A stretch of DNA of 35,947 nt from Alphaproteobacteria bacterium (GCA_028279895.1 JANQMY010000055.1:1-35947); one strand, 5' to 3'; shown: positions 8,696 to 17,257, counted from the first letter of the stretch. Notes: generated by a model from the letters alone, not told the origin. A program made the numbers and translations.

Positions 8696-9719
8696 GACGT
8701 CGTTCCGATATGCATTTTGTCTCGGCTGCAGCGGCGGCGGTCGGCGCCAAGGCAGCGTCAACGATGTATCCGCCACCTTTCGCTAAAGCCTCCAGCGCGG
8801 CCACAAATGCGCGCACGCCTGTGAGCGGATCGGCGACGGCATCTCCGAGGAATGTCGGGCTCCCGTCTAGGCAACGCCCGACCAATCCGCCGGCGGCGGC
8901 CGCATCGTCACCAAAAGCCACCCAAGCGGCGCCTGCACCGCGAAAGCCATACCCAGTGATCGCCACCCAAACCAGTCTTGGGTTCCCGGCGAAAACCAAC
9001 CTCGGAGAGAGCCCTAGAGCTTCAAGGGCGCGAGGACGCGCACTTGTAATCAGAACGTCGGCATTTCGAACCTCTTGCTCCAACCAGTCGCGGCCTGTGC
9101 CTGTGGCAAAATCGACGACACAATCTAACTTCCCAGCGTTTAACTTTTGATAGAAAGGCGCAATGCTGCGGCTGCCATCCGGGCGTTTGGGACTTTCCAC
9201 TTTTTTGACGATTGCCCCCATATGGGCAAAGAACGATCCACATAGCGGGCCAGCCCATAGACTTGACATGTCGACGACACGAAGTGGCACTGCTCGAGGC
9301 AGTGAATGGCGCGGGGTCAGCGGTATGAGGATTGATCTGGATAGGTCCGACACCACCTCGCCCACACGAGACACCGGAAGACCGAGCAGCCGCGCCCGGG
9401 CAACCACTTCCTGTACCGGCGTTTTCTCTGTATACGCCTTAATATCATCCCAGACATTGCCTGACCCGGTGGCTTGAATCCAAGCGGGCACCAGTTCTTT
9501 GTCGTCTTCGCGCGATAAGTTTACGGCGATCCAGCCGTCAGGCGCCCGCAGCATCTGACACGAGTGATTGGCAGACCAACGCCCCGGACGGTCCAGCGGA
9601 AGAAAACCTTCCCTCGACAGAACACCGGCCTCATCGATGTCGACACGACGGCCCCATGCGCCCGACAGTTCGCGTGCCCGATCCGCATGAGCCTGGACAA
9701 AGGACCGTATCTGTTTCAA
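8688..9719 (-). CDS. CaiB/BaiF family III CoA-transferase, apparently circularly permuted
   Basis: This is a family III CoA-transferase-like protein of 343 residues. The usual N-terminal Rossmann segment (LRVVDMSSLWAGPLCGSFFA, then GAIVKKVESPKRPDG) appears only at about residue 146. The first 130 residues instead carry MLRAPDGWIAVNLSREDDKE and following helices, which resemble the part that normally lies after the catalytic region. The catalytic Asp candidate is in GDAVADPLTG (Asp about 297), and the protein stops soon after GGGYIVDAAL, where other members continue for 150-200 residues. The start is best placed at TTG 9719, overlapping the hydratase stop by four bases (TTGA) behind a GGAG site. 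The open frame extends to 9896 without a better start. Function is inferred from fold features only. Confidence 0.75.
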   Translation of the reverse strand: MKQIRSFVQAHADRARELSGAWGRRVDIDEAGVLSREGFLPLDRPGRWSANHSCQMLRAPDGWIAVNLSREDDKELVPAWIQATGSGNVWDDIKAYTEKTPVQEVVARARLLGLPVSRVGEVVSDLSRSILIPLTPRHSLPRAVPLRVVDMSSLWAGPLCGSFFAHMGAIVKKVESPKRPDGSRSIAPFYQKLNAGKLDCVVDFATGTGRDWLEQEVRNADVLITSARPRALEALGLSPRLVFAGNPRLVWVAITGYGFRGAGAAWVAFGDDAAAAGGLVGRCLDGSPTFLGDAVADPLTGVRAFVAALEALAKGGGYIVDAALAPTAAAAAETKCISERRHG

Positions 9720-10732
9720 GAAGCCGGCTCCACTGCGTCTATCAGACCCCAAGACAGGGCTGTCGGAACATCGATCTTTGTTCCCGTTACCGCCATGTAA
9801 CACGTTCGGTGCCTTCCGATTCGTCGAGGGATTGACACGGTTCCCCCTGCGCCCGGAATGAGACCCATGGAAACTTCCGGCAACTGAAAATAGCAATTGG
9901 CTTTTGCGAAGATCCTACCGGCCGCAGCAGGGAACTCTATGCCGGCTCCTATACACGGGCCATGAAGATGGGCGCTCACTCGGTGTCGCGCCCGATAGAG
10001 AAGCCCGACCGGAGAGCGCAACGTTCTGATCAAATGTGCCATGCCAACATCTTGGGCAGATCCGAATTCGTCTAAGTCACCTCCTACGCTGAATGTGGCA
10101 CCTTCCCCCCGCATCTCGACAAAACGCTCGTCCGGGTCGTTCAGGATAAAGTCCAATGCGGCGCACAACTCATCACGCATGCGGGCATCGAATGCGTTTC
10201 GCGCCGCCGGCCGCGCGAGAACCATGTGAATCTTGTCGTCCTGTTCGAACAATTTGACGCGATGATGGTGATCGCGCCGACGCCTCCGGGGCTTATGTTT
10301 CTGTTGCCATTCCCGAAACTCTGCACTCGAAAGCAGCATCGAATAGGCTATGGACTCCAGCGTGAGGGCCTGGTCCATCGGCAACGCTTCGCCGATCCGC
10401 AACACAGCGGCTAAGACGCCGCATGCAACCGGCCTGGCCTGCAGTGTTGTTTCCAGCTCTTTGACGGCCGCATCTCGTTTGTCGCTTGGCAGCACGGTCC
10501 ACGGCCGGGATGCCTCTTCTGACGACGACAGCAATATGTCAAACTTCGCCAAAAGATTTGGGTCCATAGGAGGTTTGCGCATACCGCGGTGAATACCCAC
10601 ACACACCACTCCTGGCGCGACCGGCTCCATCAATGGCGGACTGTCGTCAATCACGACCAACTCAAGGCCAGCCCCGCCTGCCTTGATGATTTCTTTCGCT
10701 AGCTCTTGCCGGTCAGACGACCACCCCACCAT
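9716..10732 (-). CDS. Enoyl-CoA hydratase/isomerase (crotonase fold), apparently circularly permuted
   Basis: This is a crotonase-family protein of 338 residues. The core begins late, at about residue 158: KIHMVLARPAARNAFDA, ATFSVGGDLDEFG, HGPCIGAGIEFPAAAGR and FQLPEVSMGLIPGAGGTVSI. Both hydratase glutamates are present (about Glu266 and Glu286). The chain ends right after ALSWGLIDAVEPAS, where ordinary family members continue with a 50-80 residue helical tail. A tail-like segment is found instead near the N-terminus (residues about 88-142, with ALTLESIAYSMLLSSAEF), joined to the core by a basic linker (KHKPRRRRRDHHHR). ATG 10732 is the start. It lies 17 bases after the acyl-CoA ligase gene in the same operon. 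It probably hydrates an enoyl-CoA. Confidence 0.82.
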   Translation of the reverse strand: MVGWSSDRQELAKEIIKAGGAGLELVVIDDSPPLMEPVAPGVVCVGIHRGMRKPPMDPNLLAKFDILLSSSEEASRPWTVLPSDKRDAAVKELETTLQARPVACGVLAAVLRIGEALPMDQALTLESIAYSMLLSSAEFREWQQKHKPRRRRRDHHHRVKLFEQDDKIHMVLARPAARNAFDARMRDELCAALDFILNDPDERFVEMRGEGATFSVGGDLDEFGSAQDVGMAHLIRTLRSPVGLLYRARHRVSAHLHGPCIGAGIEFPAAAGRIFAKANCYFQLPEVSMGLIPGAGGTVSIPRRIGRHRTCYMAVTGTKIDVPTALSWGLIDAVEPAS

Positions 10733-10749
10733 GAAACGTATTCCGATCC

Positions 10750-12264
10750 TTAGCCAACAACCTCATCCGCACTCTTCTGTTTGATGAATTCCGATTTCAA
10801 TTGACGCCGAAGCACTTTGCCCGTGTCGGTGTAAGGAAGACTAGACCGAAATTTCCAAACTTGGGGCGTTTTGGTCGAGCGGAGCCGATTTCGAACCCAC
10901 TCCGCTAACGATTTTTCAGATGGGGCGGATTTGGGAGCCACAACCACCGCTGCGATACATTCCCCCCACTGATTATCTGGCACCCCCAACACAACCGCAT
11001 CGCTTATGTCCGGGTGCATGCGCAACACGTCTTCGATTTCGCCTGGAGATATATTCTCTCCACCTCGTACTATAATATCGTCGAGCCGGCCTTCGATGAA
11101 CAAGTATCCCTCGTCATCCATAAACCCACCATCTTTGGTGGCGAACCAGCCACCCGCATCTTTCGCATTTTTGTTGACGTATTCACCGGATATTTGATCA
11201 CCCCGCACAAAGATTTCGCCCGATTGGCCGCGGGGAAGAGACCGCCCCGATTGATCCCGGACGTCAATCTCGATCGACGACAGCGGCTTTCCGACCGACG
11301 TAAGCCGGCGACGCACAGCAGGGCTATCGGATTCAATGGCGCGGCGATGGTCTTCGGGTCCGAGCATAGCAATGGTCGAACTGGTTTCAGTGAGGCCATA
11401 AGCATTCACAAAGTCTACCTGGGGCAGCAATCGAAGCCCGCGTTCGATCACTGCTTGAGGCATTCGGCCGCCGCCGTAAGACAAGGACTTCAGGTATGGA
11501 AGGTTCGCGCCTGTTCGGTCAATGACGTCGAGGATTCGTTCCAACATGGTCGGCACCACCATGGCTTGTGTGATCCCCTCGGAAACCACGAGGTTCACCC
11601 AGTCCTGGGCGTCGAACACAGGCAAATACACGATGCGACGTCCCGCATACAGATTTGTCAAAATCGCCGAGATACCCGCGACGTGATACGACGGAACGCT
11701 GATGAGAGCCGCCTCGTTTTCGTCCGCGCTGCCAAACTCTACCGTGGAGATCACGTAAGAAGACAAATGGGAATGCCGCAAAACGGCAGCCTTCGGCTCT
11801 CCGCTCGTCCCGCTCGTAAACAACAGAACGGCTGCCTGGTTTTCCAAATCCGACACTCTTACGGGATAATCCTTTCCCGCATTGCATAACCGCTCGAATT
11901 CCGTGTCGCTTACCAACGCTGCATTCTCAACACCGGCCACGCGCTCTACCATGTCGGAGTCCACGATCGCTACTGAGGGAGCCGTGCGCTCCAAAAGCCG
12001 TCTGAGTTGGCGGTCCGGCAACCGAAAGTTCAGAGGGACAAAAGGCGCTCCCGCATGCGCGCCGGCAAAGAGCGCAATTGGCACCGTCATAGCATTCAAA
12101 CCGATATGAACGCACGAGCCTGATTGCGAGCTGGTCAACCAACGGGCTGCACTTCTGCTCTGCCGCATCAAATCAGTGTAACTCAATCCATGATCGCGGC
12201 GCCCAAATCCAATGCGGTTGGGATAAGCATCGGCAATCATCTCTAGTAGGAGGGGTACGTTCAT
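10750..12264 (-). CDS. Class I acyl-CoA ligase (AMP-binding), full length
   Basis: This is a complete acyl-CoA synthetase of 504 residues. The P-loop is LLFTSGTSGEPKAAVLRH, followed by VPSYHVAGIS, NAYGLTETSS (A5), the hinge and A8 region GRLDDIIVRGGENISPGEIE, and LPYTDTGKVLRRQLKSEF with the catalytic Lys of A10. ATG 12264 follows a GAAGGT ribosome-binding site. It is the fourth gene of the minus operon, between the 103-aa protein and the enoyl-CoA hydratase, so it probably activates the acid processed by the following enzymes. It belongs to the medium/long-chain or aromatic acid group, but the substrate is not readable from sequence. A second ligase lies at the left window edge. Confidence 0.93.
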   Translation of the reverse strand: MNVPLLLEMIADAYPNRIGFGRRDHGLSYTDLMRQSRSAARWLTSSQSGSCVHIGLNAMTVPIALFAGAHAGAPFVPLNFRLPDRQLRRLLERTAPSVAIVDSDMVERVAGVENAALVSDTEFERLCNAGKDYPVRVSDLENQAAVLLFTSGTSGEPKAAVLRHSHLSSYVISTVEFGSADENEAALISVPSYHVAGISAILTNLYAGRRIVYLPVFDAQDWVNLVVSEGITQAMVVPTMLERILDVIDRTGANLPYLKSLSYGGGRMPQAVIERGLRLLPQVDFVNAYGLTETSSTIAMLGPEDHRRAIESDSPAVRRRLTSVGKPLSSIEIDVRDQSGRSLPRGQSGEIFVRGDQISGEYVNKNAKDAGGWFATKDGGFMDDEGYLFIEGRLDDIIVRGGENISPGEIEDVLRMHPDISDAVVLGVPDNQWGECIAAVVVAPKSAPSEKSLAEWVRNRLRSTKTPQVWKFRSSLPYTDTGKVLRRQLKSEFIKQKSADEVVG

Positions 12265-12389
12265 ATGACCTTCAACGGTTTTGCGGCAGCGGATTCCTAT
12301 TCCCTAAGAAAAGTTCGTCCTACGTCGACCGACTCAGTCGTCCTCAAAATTCCAGCTCGCGACGAAAGGTTTCCCATATTGCCAAAAGG

Positions 12390-12701
12390 TTAATCAGAAG
12401 ACGGAAGGTCTTTTCCATCCTTCAGCGTAAACCGCTCCCCGTCAACGGACAACGACCCTTCACCGGATTTGACCGCGAGCACCTCCAGGCCGGAAGGCCC
12501 GTGCACATATCTCTTGCCGATCACCGTGCCACCCGCGTGATCGGGTGACGGCCCTCGACCGGTCTTTTCCGCATGATCTTTCGGCATCATCGCTTCGCCA
12601 CCGCACTGTAACGACACAGCACCATTGGGCACTTTGACAACGACAACCTCAGTATCGCACACAACGCTGCACCAGCGCCATCCCGGTTTGAAATCCATCA
12701 A
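12390..12701 (-). CDS. Small conserved-looking protein of unknown function (103 aa)
   Basis: I do not recognise a named family. The protein starts MMDFKPGWRWCSVVCDTEVV, with two Cys in the first 15 residues, then VVVKVPNGAVSLQCGGEAMMP. A glycine-rich middle and a C-terminal beta-type stretch (GLEVLAVKSGEGSLSVDGERF) follow. There is no signal peptide or membrane segment. The CSVVCD and LQCGGEAMMP segments could bind a metal or act as a scaffold for a partner enzyme. It is in the minus operon between a CoA-transferase (133 bases upstream) and the acyl-CoA ligase (125 bases downstream). The flanking gaps are longer than elsewhere in the operon. A role with the CoA enzymes is inferred only from position. 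Confidence 0.65.
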   Translation of the reverse strand: MMDFKPGWRWCSVVCDTEVVVVKVPNGAVSLQCGGEAMMPKDHAEKTGRGPSPDHAGGTVIGKRYVHGPSGLEVLAVKSGEGSLSVDGERFTLKDGKDLPSSD

Positions 12702-12834
12702 TCAACTACTCCCGGCGGTGCCGACAACGGTATACCGGCCCCTTCCGAATTCTTTGTCCTTGTCGTTTGGTCCTCACGACATCTTTGCAGTAGCCAATCC
12801 GTATGACCTTCGTTTTATTCAGCATACAGTGCGT

Positions 12835-14040
12835 CTACTCTACTTCTTCATCTGCCGGAACTGGCCCCGCCGATCCCAATGCAGGCGCCGGTCGCCGTGC
12901 CACTCCAGAAAAGGCTGAGAAGCGGAAAGGAGCACCCGGGTATTGAACGGGGCCAATGCCCTCATGATCAACAGTATCGAAGAACCCCCGCACCTGCAGG
13001 TGTTTATACTCAAGCAGATCTTCAGGTGCATTCAAAACGCCGATCGGAAGCCCACGCTCTTGTCCTTCGCGATACATGGTCTCCGCATCATGAATGAGAA
13101 AGAAACTTTCGGTGATTCCATGAATGTGTGACATGTGCTTTTGGCGGTGTTCAAGACTGTTGAAGGCGTCGTCAATCAAATCGGCCGCCAGCCCTTTACT
13201 GTCCATCCAATTCACAAAAGACGACCACGCCTTGTTTTCCGCTAGAATCAAAACGAAGTAGACATATCTACCGTCAGAACATTGGAAAAGAGCAGGTTGC
13301 GTCATGGTGGGTTGTGCATGCCGACAGGTCTGCCGGCGGACAAGCACGCGTGGATAGAACCAATATGGGTTGGCGAGTTCAACGGTCACCGCCAGGGCTT
13401 CATGCATAGAGACGTCGACCAGCTGTCCTTGTCCCGTTTGCTCCCTTGATAGAAGGGCCAGAAGCACACTGGTGTGTGCAAAACTGGCGGCGGTGTGAAA
13501 CCCTTGATTGCCGCCGGGCCGGATCGGCGGAATAGAATGATCGTCATAGCCACACATGTGAAGCGGGCCGCCCGCCGCCAACCCGACGAGATCCGATGTC
13601 ATGTAATCCGCCCAAGGACCATCCAGACCGAAAGGCGTGATGGACAAGACAATCAGCCGGGGAAACAATTCGACCAGCTCACGGAGGTCCAAGCCGAGAT
13701 CCGCAAGTTCCGCAGGTTGTTTCGTTACAATGAAGATATCGGCATCTTTTAGAAGAGCCTTCAGTCTAGAGACTTTTCCGTCACCGGTGTCGTCCAGAAC
13801 CACGCTCTCCTTGTTCGAATTGTAGTACCAAAATGCGAGGCTGAACTCTTTATCGTCTTTATCTCCCGCAAAGGGGCCGGTGTGGCGCGATGCGCATCCT
13901 TCTTCGGGCTCCAGCTTGAGCACATGAGCGCCCATTTGAGCCAATAGGAGGCCCGTTTGTTCCCCAGCAGGGTCGTTAGAGAGTTCAATGACGCGAAGAC
14001 CCGCATAAGGCTGTGTTGACGTTTTTGGATCGCTGGCCAT
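12835..14040 (-). CDS. CaiB/BaiF family III CoA-transferase, subunit apparently lacking the catalytic Asp
   Basis: This is a CoA-transferase family III protein of 401 residues. The N-terminal segment YAGLRVIELSNDPAGEQTG and GAHVLKLEPEEG are typical, as are LIVLSITPFGLDGPWADY and GQLVDVSMHEAL. Aligning the active-site region by eye, PPIRPGGNQGFHTAASFAHT has Phe (about 181) where the family has the Asp that forms the acyl anhydride (Asp169 in formyl-CoA transferase). The gene starts four bases after the upstream CoA-transferase, which keeps that Asp. The pair therefore looks like the two subunits of a heteromeric enzyme. The alternative is a non-catalytic or differently working paralogue. Confidence 0.88.
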   Translation of the reverse strand: MASDPKTSTQPYAGLRVIELSNDPAGEQTGLLLAQMGAHVLKLEPEEGCASRHTGPFAGDKDDKEFSLAFWYYNSNKESVVLDDTGDGKVSRLKALLKDADIFIVTKQPAELADLGLDLRELVELFPRLIVLSITPFGLDGPWADYMTSDLVGLAAGGPLHMCGYDDHSIPPIRPGGNQGFHTAASFAHTSVLLALLSREQTGQGQLVDVSMHEALAVTVELANPYWFYPRVLVRRQTCRHAQPTMTQPALFQCSDGRYVYFVLILAENKAWSSFVNWMDSKGLAADLIDDAFNSLEHRQKHMSHIHGITESFFLIHDAETMYREGQERGLPIGVLNAPEDLLEYKHLQVRGFFDTVDHEGIGPVQYPGAPFRFSAFSGVARRPAPALGSAGPVPADEEVE

Positions 14041-14044
14041 GAGG

Positions 14045-15412
14045 TTAGATGACCTTCTCGTCTACCAATTGGTCGAATTCGTTATCGGAAAGCCCAGTTA
14101 TCTCTTTGAAGACGTAGTGGTTGTCTTCGCCCAATAAGGGGGCGGAGCGCCAGTTATCCTGTTCTAACCCTGAAAAGTGCATGGGACTGCCTTCGAAGCG
14201 CGCCATGCCGATCACGGGATGATCCATTTCAAAGAATATGCCGCGATGGGCGAGCTGCGGATCGTGTTCATTCAAATCCTGAGCATTTTGAACGGCACCT
14301 GCCCGAACGCGGGCGCGCTGCAGTATCGTCATCGCCTCATGCGGCGTATGTTGTTTTGTCCATTCGGAAATGTGTTGATCAAGGACATCTTGGTTTTGTG
14401 AGCGAAGTTCATGCGTCGAAAAAGAGTCGCCTTGTGACCACGAAGGATGCCCCATGGCACCGATCAAATTTCCCCATTCTTCGTCGGAGAAAACGGCGAT
14501 CGCTACCCAGCGGTCCTCACCCTGACAAGGATAGACGCCATGAGGCACCCCGAGTGGATGATCAAGACGGTTTCCTAAGGGATAATCTGCCGACCGCGTA
14601 GAGCGATTGTTCGCACTCACCTCCAACATAACTGAGCCCAAAAGGCTGATGCCGACTTCCACGGCGGAAACGTCAATTTCAGTCCCCTTGCCCGTTCGAT
14701 TTCTGGTCAATATGGCCATGAGCAGGGCCGCGGAGTTGTAGTACGCAGCTTGATTATCCATGTAAGACAATCCCCACCCGGAGGGTTCTCCGCCGGGCAA
14801 CCCACTTATGTGCGATATACCACTGACAGCCTGAACCACTGGCCCGAAGCTGCGATACTCCATATCGGGCCCCGAATGCCCGAATCCGCTCATACGCGCA
14901 TAGATCACTTCGGGAGAGATCTCGTTTAAGGCATCGTAGGTCAGTCCCCACTTCTCCATGATGCCGGGGGCAAAGTTTTCCGTCACAACACTGCTTTTGG
15001 CGATGAGTTTTCTCGCCAGTTCACGCCCTTTCTCGGTTCTCATGTTGATCGTGACGCCCAGCTTGTTTCTGCTGTAGTTGTTGTGCATGCCGCCCAGATC
15101 CGGGTTCGGATCTGCATCCTCTTCTCCAAACGCCCGTGATCCACCTTTGTAGATCGGCAGACGACGCGGCATGTCGAGTTTGATGCGGTCCTCAATCTTG
15201 ATAACTTCCGCGCCATAATCTGCAAGGAGGCGCGTCGCGATTGAGCCAACCCCCATCCAGCAGAAATCGGCAACCCGAACGCCCGCGAGGGGTCCTTTGC
15301 GCGATCTCGGGTGTCGGTCGGGGTGAGCGTAAGTGGCTATGTTCATGACCTCGATTTCTTGACCCACATCCCATCGGACGTCGCCGATCGTGGCCTTTTC
15401 TTTGGTTATCAC
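14045..15412 (-). CDS. CaiB/BaiF family III CoA-transferase, catalytic subunit
   Basis: This is a CoA-transferase family III protein of 455 residues. The Rossmann start is GPLAGVRVADFCWMGVGSIA, followed by YGAEVIKIEDR, NKLGVTINMRTEKGRELA, VVTENFAPGIMEKWG and EVIYARMSGFGHSGPD. The active-site region is SGWGLSYMDNQAAYYNSAAL, with Asp about 219 at the expected catalytic position. The N-terminal 40 residues precede the usual family start. The frame begins with GTG 15412, but ATG 15346 (MNIATYAHP) is an alternative and neither has an ideal ribosome-binding site. It is the first gene of the long minus operon, transcribed divergently from the amidohydrolase at 15612, with a putative GntR operator about 50 bases upstream. 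Confidence 0.9.
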   Translation of the reverse strand: MITKEKATIGDVRWDVGQEIEVMNIATYAHPDRHPRSRKGPLAGVRVADFCWMGVGSIATRLLADYGAEVIKIEDRIKLDMPRRLPIYKGGSRAFGEEDADPNPDLGGMHNNYSRNKLGVTINMRTEKGRELARKLIAKSSVVTENFAPGIMEKWGLTYDALNEISPEVIYARMSGFGHSGPDMEYRSFGPVVQAVSGISHISGLPGGEPSGWGLSYMDNQAAYYNSAALLMAILTRNRTGKGTEIDVSAVEVGISLLGSVMLEVSANNRSTRSADYPLGNRLDHPLGVPHGVYPCQGEDRWVAIAVFSDEEWGNLIGAMGHPSWSQGDSFSTHELRSQNQDVLDQHISEWTKQHTPHEAMTILQRARVRAGAVQNAQDLNEHDPQLAHRGIFFEMDHPVIGMARFEGSPMHFSGLEQDNWRSAPLLGEDNHYVFKEITGLSDNEFDQLVDEKVI

Positions 15413-15460
15413 GATTAGTGGAATCCCGAAGAACCCAGCAAATCCAACGAGAAAGCATAT

Positions 15461-15482
15461 ACATGATGATCATTCTAAGGAA
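15461..15482 (-). promoter_or_regulatory. Putative GntR operator, copy 2 (faces the CoA-transferase operon)
   Basis: Read on the minus strand, the element is CCTTAGAATGATCATCATG, matching CCTNATNATSATNATNA at all but one fixed position. It lies about 50 bases upstream of the long minus operon. A second copy, in the opposite orientation, lies 55 bases away on the amidohydrolase side. Confidence 0.55.
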
Positions 15483-15535
15483 TATGTCAAGATGTTCGCT
15501 TAACAAACCAAAGAAGATTCGACAGGACCATAATT

Positions 15536-15552
15536 CCTTATTATGATTATCA
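15536..15552 (+). promoter_or_regulatory. Putative GntR operator, copy 3 (upstream of the amidohydrolase at 15612)
   Basis: CCTTATTATGATTATCA matches the shared element fully. It is 60 bases upstream of the ATG at 15612, whose ribosome-binding site (TTGGAGGAAAG) is strong. With copy 2 it places both divergent promoters of this 199-base region under likely common control. Confidence 0.65.
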
Positions 15553-15611
15553 CATGACTGCGTCTCGATGCATCGGGCTCAAGCAGACCATTTCTTTGGA
15601 GGAAAGAGTTT

Positions 15612-16787
15612 ATGAACGCGCTGGTAGAAGAATTTCAAGTGATTGACACCGACACACACATTATCGAGCCGCCCGATCTATGGACATCGCGAGTTTCCGT
15701 GAAGAAATGGGGTGACTTGGTCCCGCACGTCAAATGGGACGACGAAGCTGAAGAAGAAGCGTGGTATTTCGGCAGCGATCGAATAGGCGCGGTCGCGGGC
15801 GGCGCCATGGCGGGTTGGCACGAGTACCCACCGCACCATCCGCGTACACTCGACGATGTGGATCCTGCCCTCTGGAAAGCGGACGCACGCCTCAAACGCA
15901 TGGACGAGTATGGGATTTATGCGCAGATACTTTATCCCAATGTGGGTGGATTCGGGGCCGGTCGATATTTGGGCATGCGCGATCCCGAATTGATGATCCA
16001 GTGTGTTCAGGCCTACAACGATTGGATCTCCGACTGGAGCAGCGCTGATCCAAAGCGCCTCATCCCACAAATGGCACTTCCTTTCTGGGATCTGGACCTG
16101 TCCATCGAAGAGATGACGCGATGTGCCAAAAATGGTCACAGAGGCATTGTGTTTGGTTCGGAGCCGGAATATTTCGGCCAGCCCAGATTAAGCGATCCCC
16201 ATTGGGATCCGCTGTGGGCCGCGGCCCAGGACATGGGTCTGCCGATAAACTTTCACATCGCTTCCGGCGATATGTCTCTGTTTGAAGCAATGCACCCGGG
16301 AGCTGGCGCCCATGCCAGCTACGCGTCGATGGGCGTTGTGTTCTTCATGGGAAATGCACGGGCCATATCCCACATCATTTGCAGTGGTATATGCCACCGT
16401 TTTCCCAAGCTTAACTTTGTATCCGTTGAAAGTGGCGTCGGTTGGCTGCCCTATGCGCTCGCCGCGCTGGATTGGCAATGGAAAAACTGCGGTGTCCCGA
16501 AGGAACATCCGGAGTACAAGCTTTTGCCCAGCGAGTATTTCAAACGGCAAATCTACGGATGCTTCTGGTTCGAACGGGAGACCGTGGCACCGACGATCGA
16601 CATCATCGGACCGGACAACATTATGTATGAATCGGATTTTCCACATCCAACGAGCATGTCGCCCGGACCGGCAACAACAGCCATCAAGCCGAGCGACTAT
16701 ATAAACGAAGTGTTCTCTGATCTTCCACGGGACACGATCGAGAAAATTCTGCACGGCAACGCGGCACGCATTTACAACTTGGGCTGA
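15612..16787 (+). CDS. Amidohydrolase family 2 (ACMSD-like metal-dependent hydrolase/decarboxylase)
   Basis: This is a TIM-barrel metal enzyme of 391 residues, paralogous to the gene ending at 1144. The N-terminal motif is IDTDTHIIEPPDLWTSRV (D-x-H-x-x-E). Later segments are ALPFWDLDLSIEEM, NFHIASGDMS (metal His), VESGVGWLPYALAALDW and YESDFPHPTSMSPG (conserved Asp). ATG 15612 follows a strong GGAGGAAAG ribosome-binding site and the putative GntR operator at 15536. It is the first gene of the plus-strand uptake and cleavage block, 80 bases before the DUF35 gene. Ring-opening hydrolysis or decarboxylation of a cyclic acid is plausible for the family, but not shown here. Confidence 0.88.
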   Translation: MNALVEEFQVIDTDTHIIEPPDLWTSRVSVKKWGDLVPHVKWDDEAEEEAWYFGSDRIGAVAGGAMAGWHEYPPHHPRTLDDVDPALWKADARLKRMDEYGIYAQILYPNVGGFGAGRYLGMRDPELMIQCVQAYNDWISDWSSADPKRLIPQMALPFWDLDLSIEEMTRCAKNGHRGIVFGSEPEYFGQPRLSDPHWDPLWAAAQDMGLPINFHIASGDMSLFEAMHPGAGAHASYASMGVVFFMGNARAISHIICSGICHRFPKLNFVSVESGVGWLPYALAALDWQWKNCGVPKEHPEYKLLPSEYFKRQIYGCFWFERETVAPTIDIIGPDNIMYESDFPHPTSMSPGPATTAIKPSDYINEVFSDLPRDTIEKILHGNAARIYNLG

Positions 16788-16867
16788 TCTTCTCGGGCTT
16801 TCCCGGGATCCGCAGGGGCTCCGCAAACCAACTGGCCCTTGACGTCAAGAGACACACGGAGTGCATC

Positions 16868-17257
16868 GTGTCACGTTCTCTTAGAATCGATTTCGACACC
16901 CTTCCCTATTGGGAAGGGTGTCGGCAGAAAAAACTCTTGATACTCAGATGCCTTGCTTGTGGGTTTTGGATTCACCCTCCCCTTTCCGTTTGTTCCTCTT
17001 GCTGGTCAGAAAAGATCAAACCACAAGAAGTGAGCGGAAAGGCCAGCATCTATTCGTTCACAACTACCAAACAGCGGGAGCCGGCCTCATCCTTTGTGAC
17101 GGTTTGGGCCGAGCTCAGGGAGCAAGAACGTCTTATCGTCATTGGCCAACTAATCGGCACAGACCCAGCGGCTATTAAGATCGGTGATCCGCTGTTTCTC
17201 GATTGGCTTAGCCACGAAGACCATTTTGTTCCGGCATTTGGGAAGGCGCGCGGATGA
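16868..17257 (+). CDS. DUF35-type zinc-ribbon/OB-fold protein, partner of the thiolase-like protein
   Basis: This is a 129-residue protein with an N-terminal helix, a rubredoxin-like zinc ribbon (CLAC then CSSC, about residues 28-45) and an OB-fold C-terminal half (VSGKASIYSFTTTKQR, FVTVWAELREQERLIVIGQLIG). DUF35 proteins form complexes with thiolase-like proteins. In steroid side-chain degradation the ChsH2 DUF35 domain supports the aldolase Ltp2. The start is GTG 16868 behind CGGAG. Its stop overlaps the start of the thiolase-like gene (ATGA), as expected for an obligate pair. Confidence 0.9.
   Translation: MSRSLRIDFDTLPYWEGCRQKKLLILRCLACGFWIHPPLSVCSSCWSEKIKPQEVSGKASIYSFTTTKQREPASSFVTVWAELREQERLIVIGQLIGTDPAAIKIGDPLFLDWLSHEDHFVPAFGKARG

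Noticed and set aside
11014..11889. 291-codon plus-strand frame inside the acyl-CoA ligase
   Set aside because: It is antisense to a gene with P-loop and A10 motifs and is not a plausible protein.
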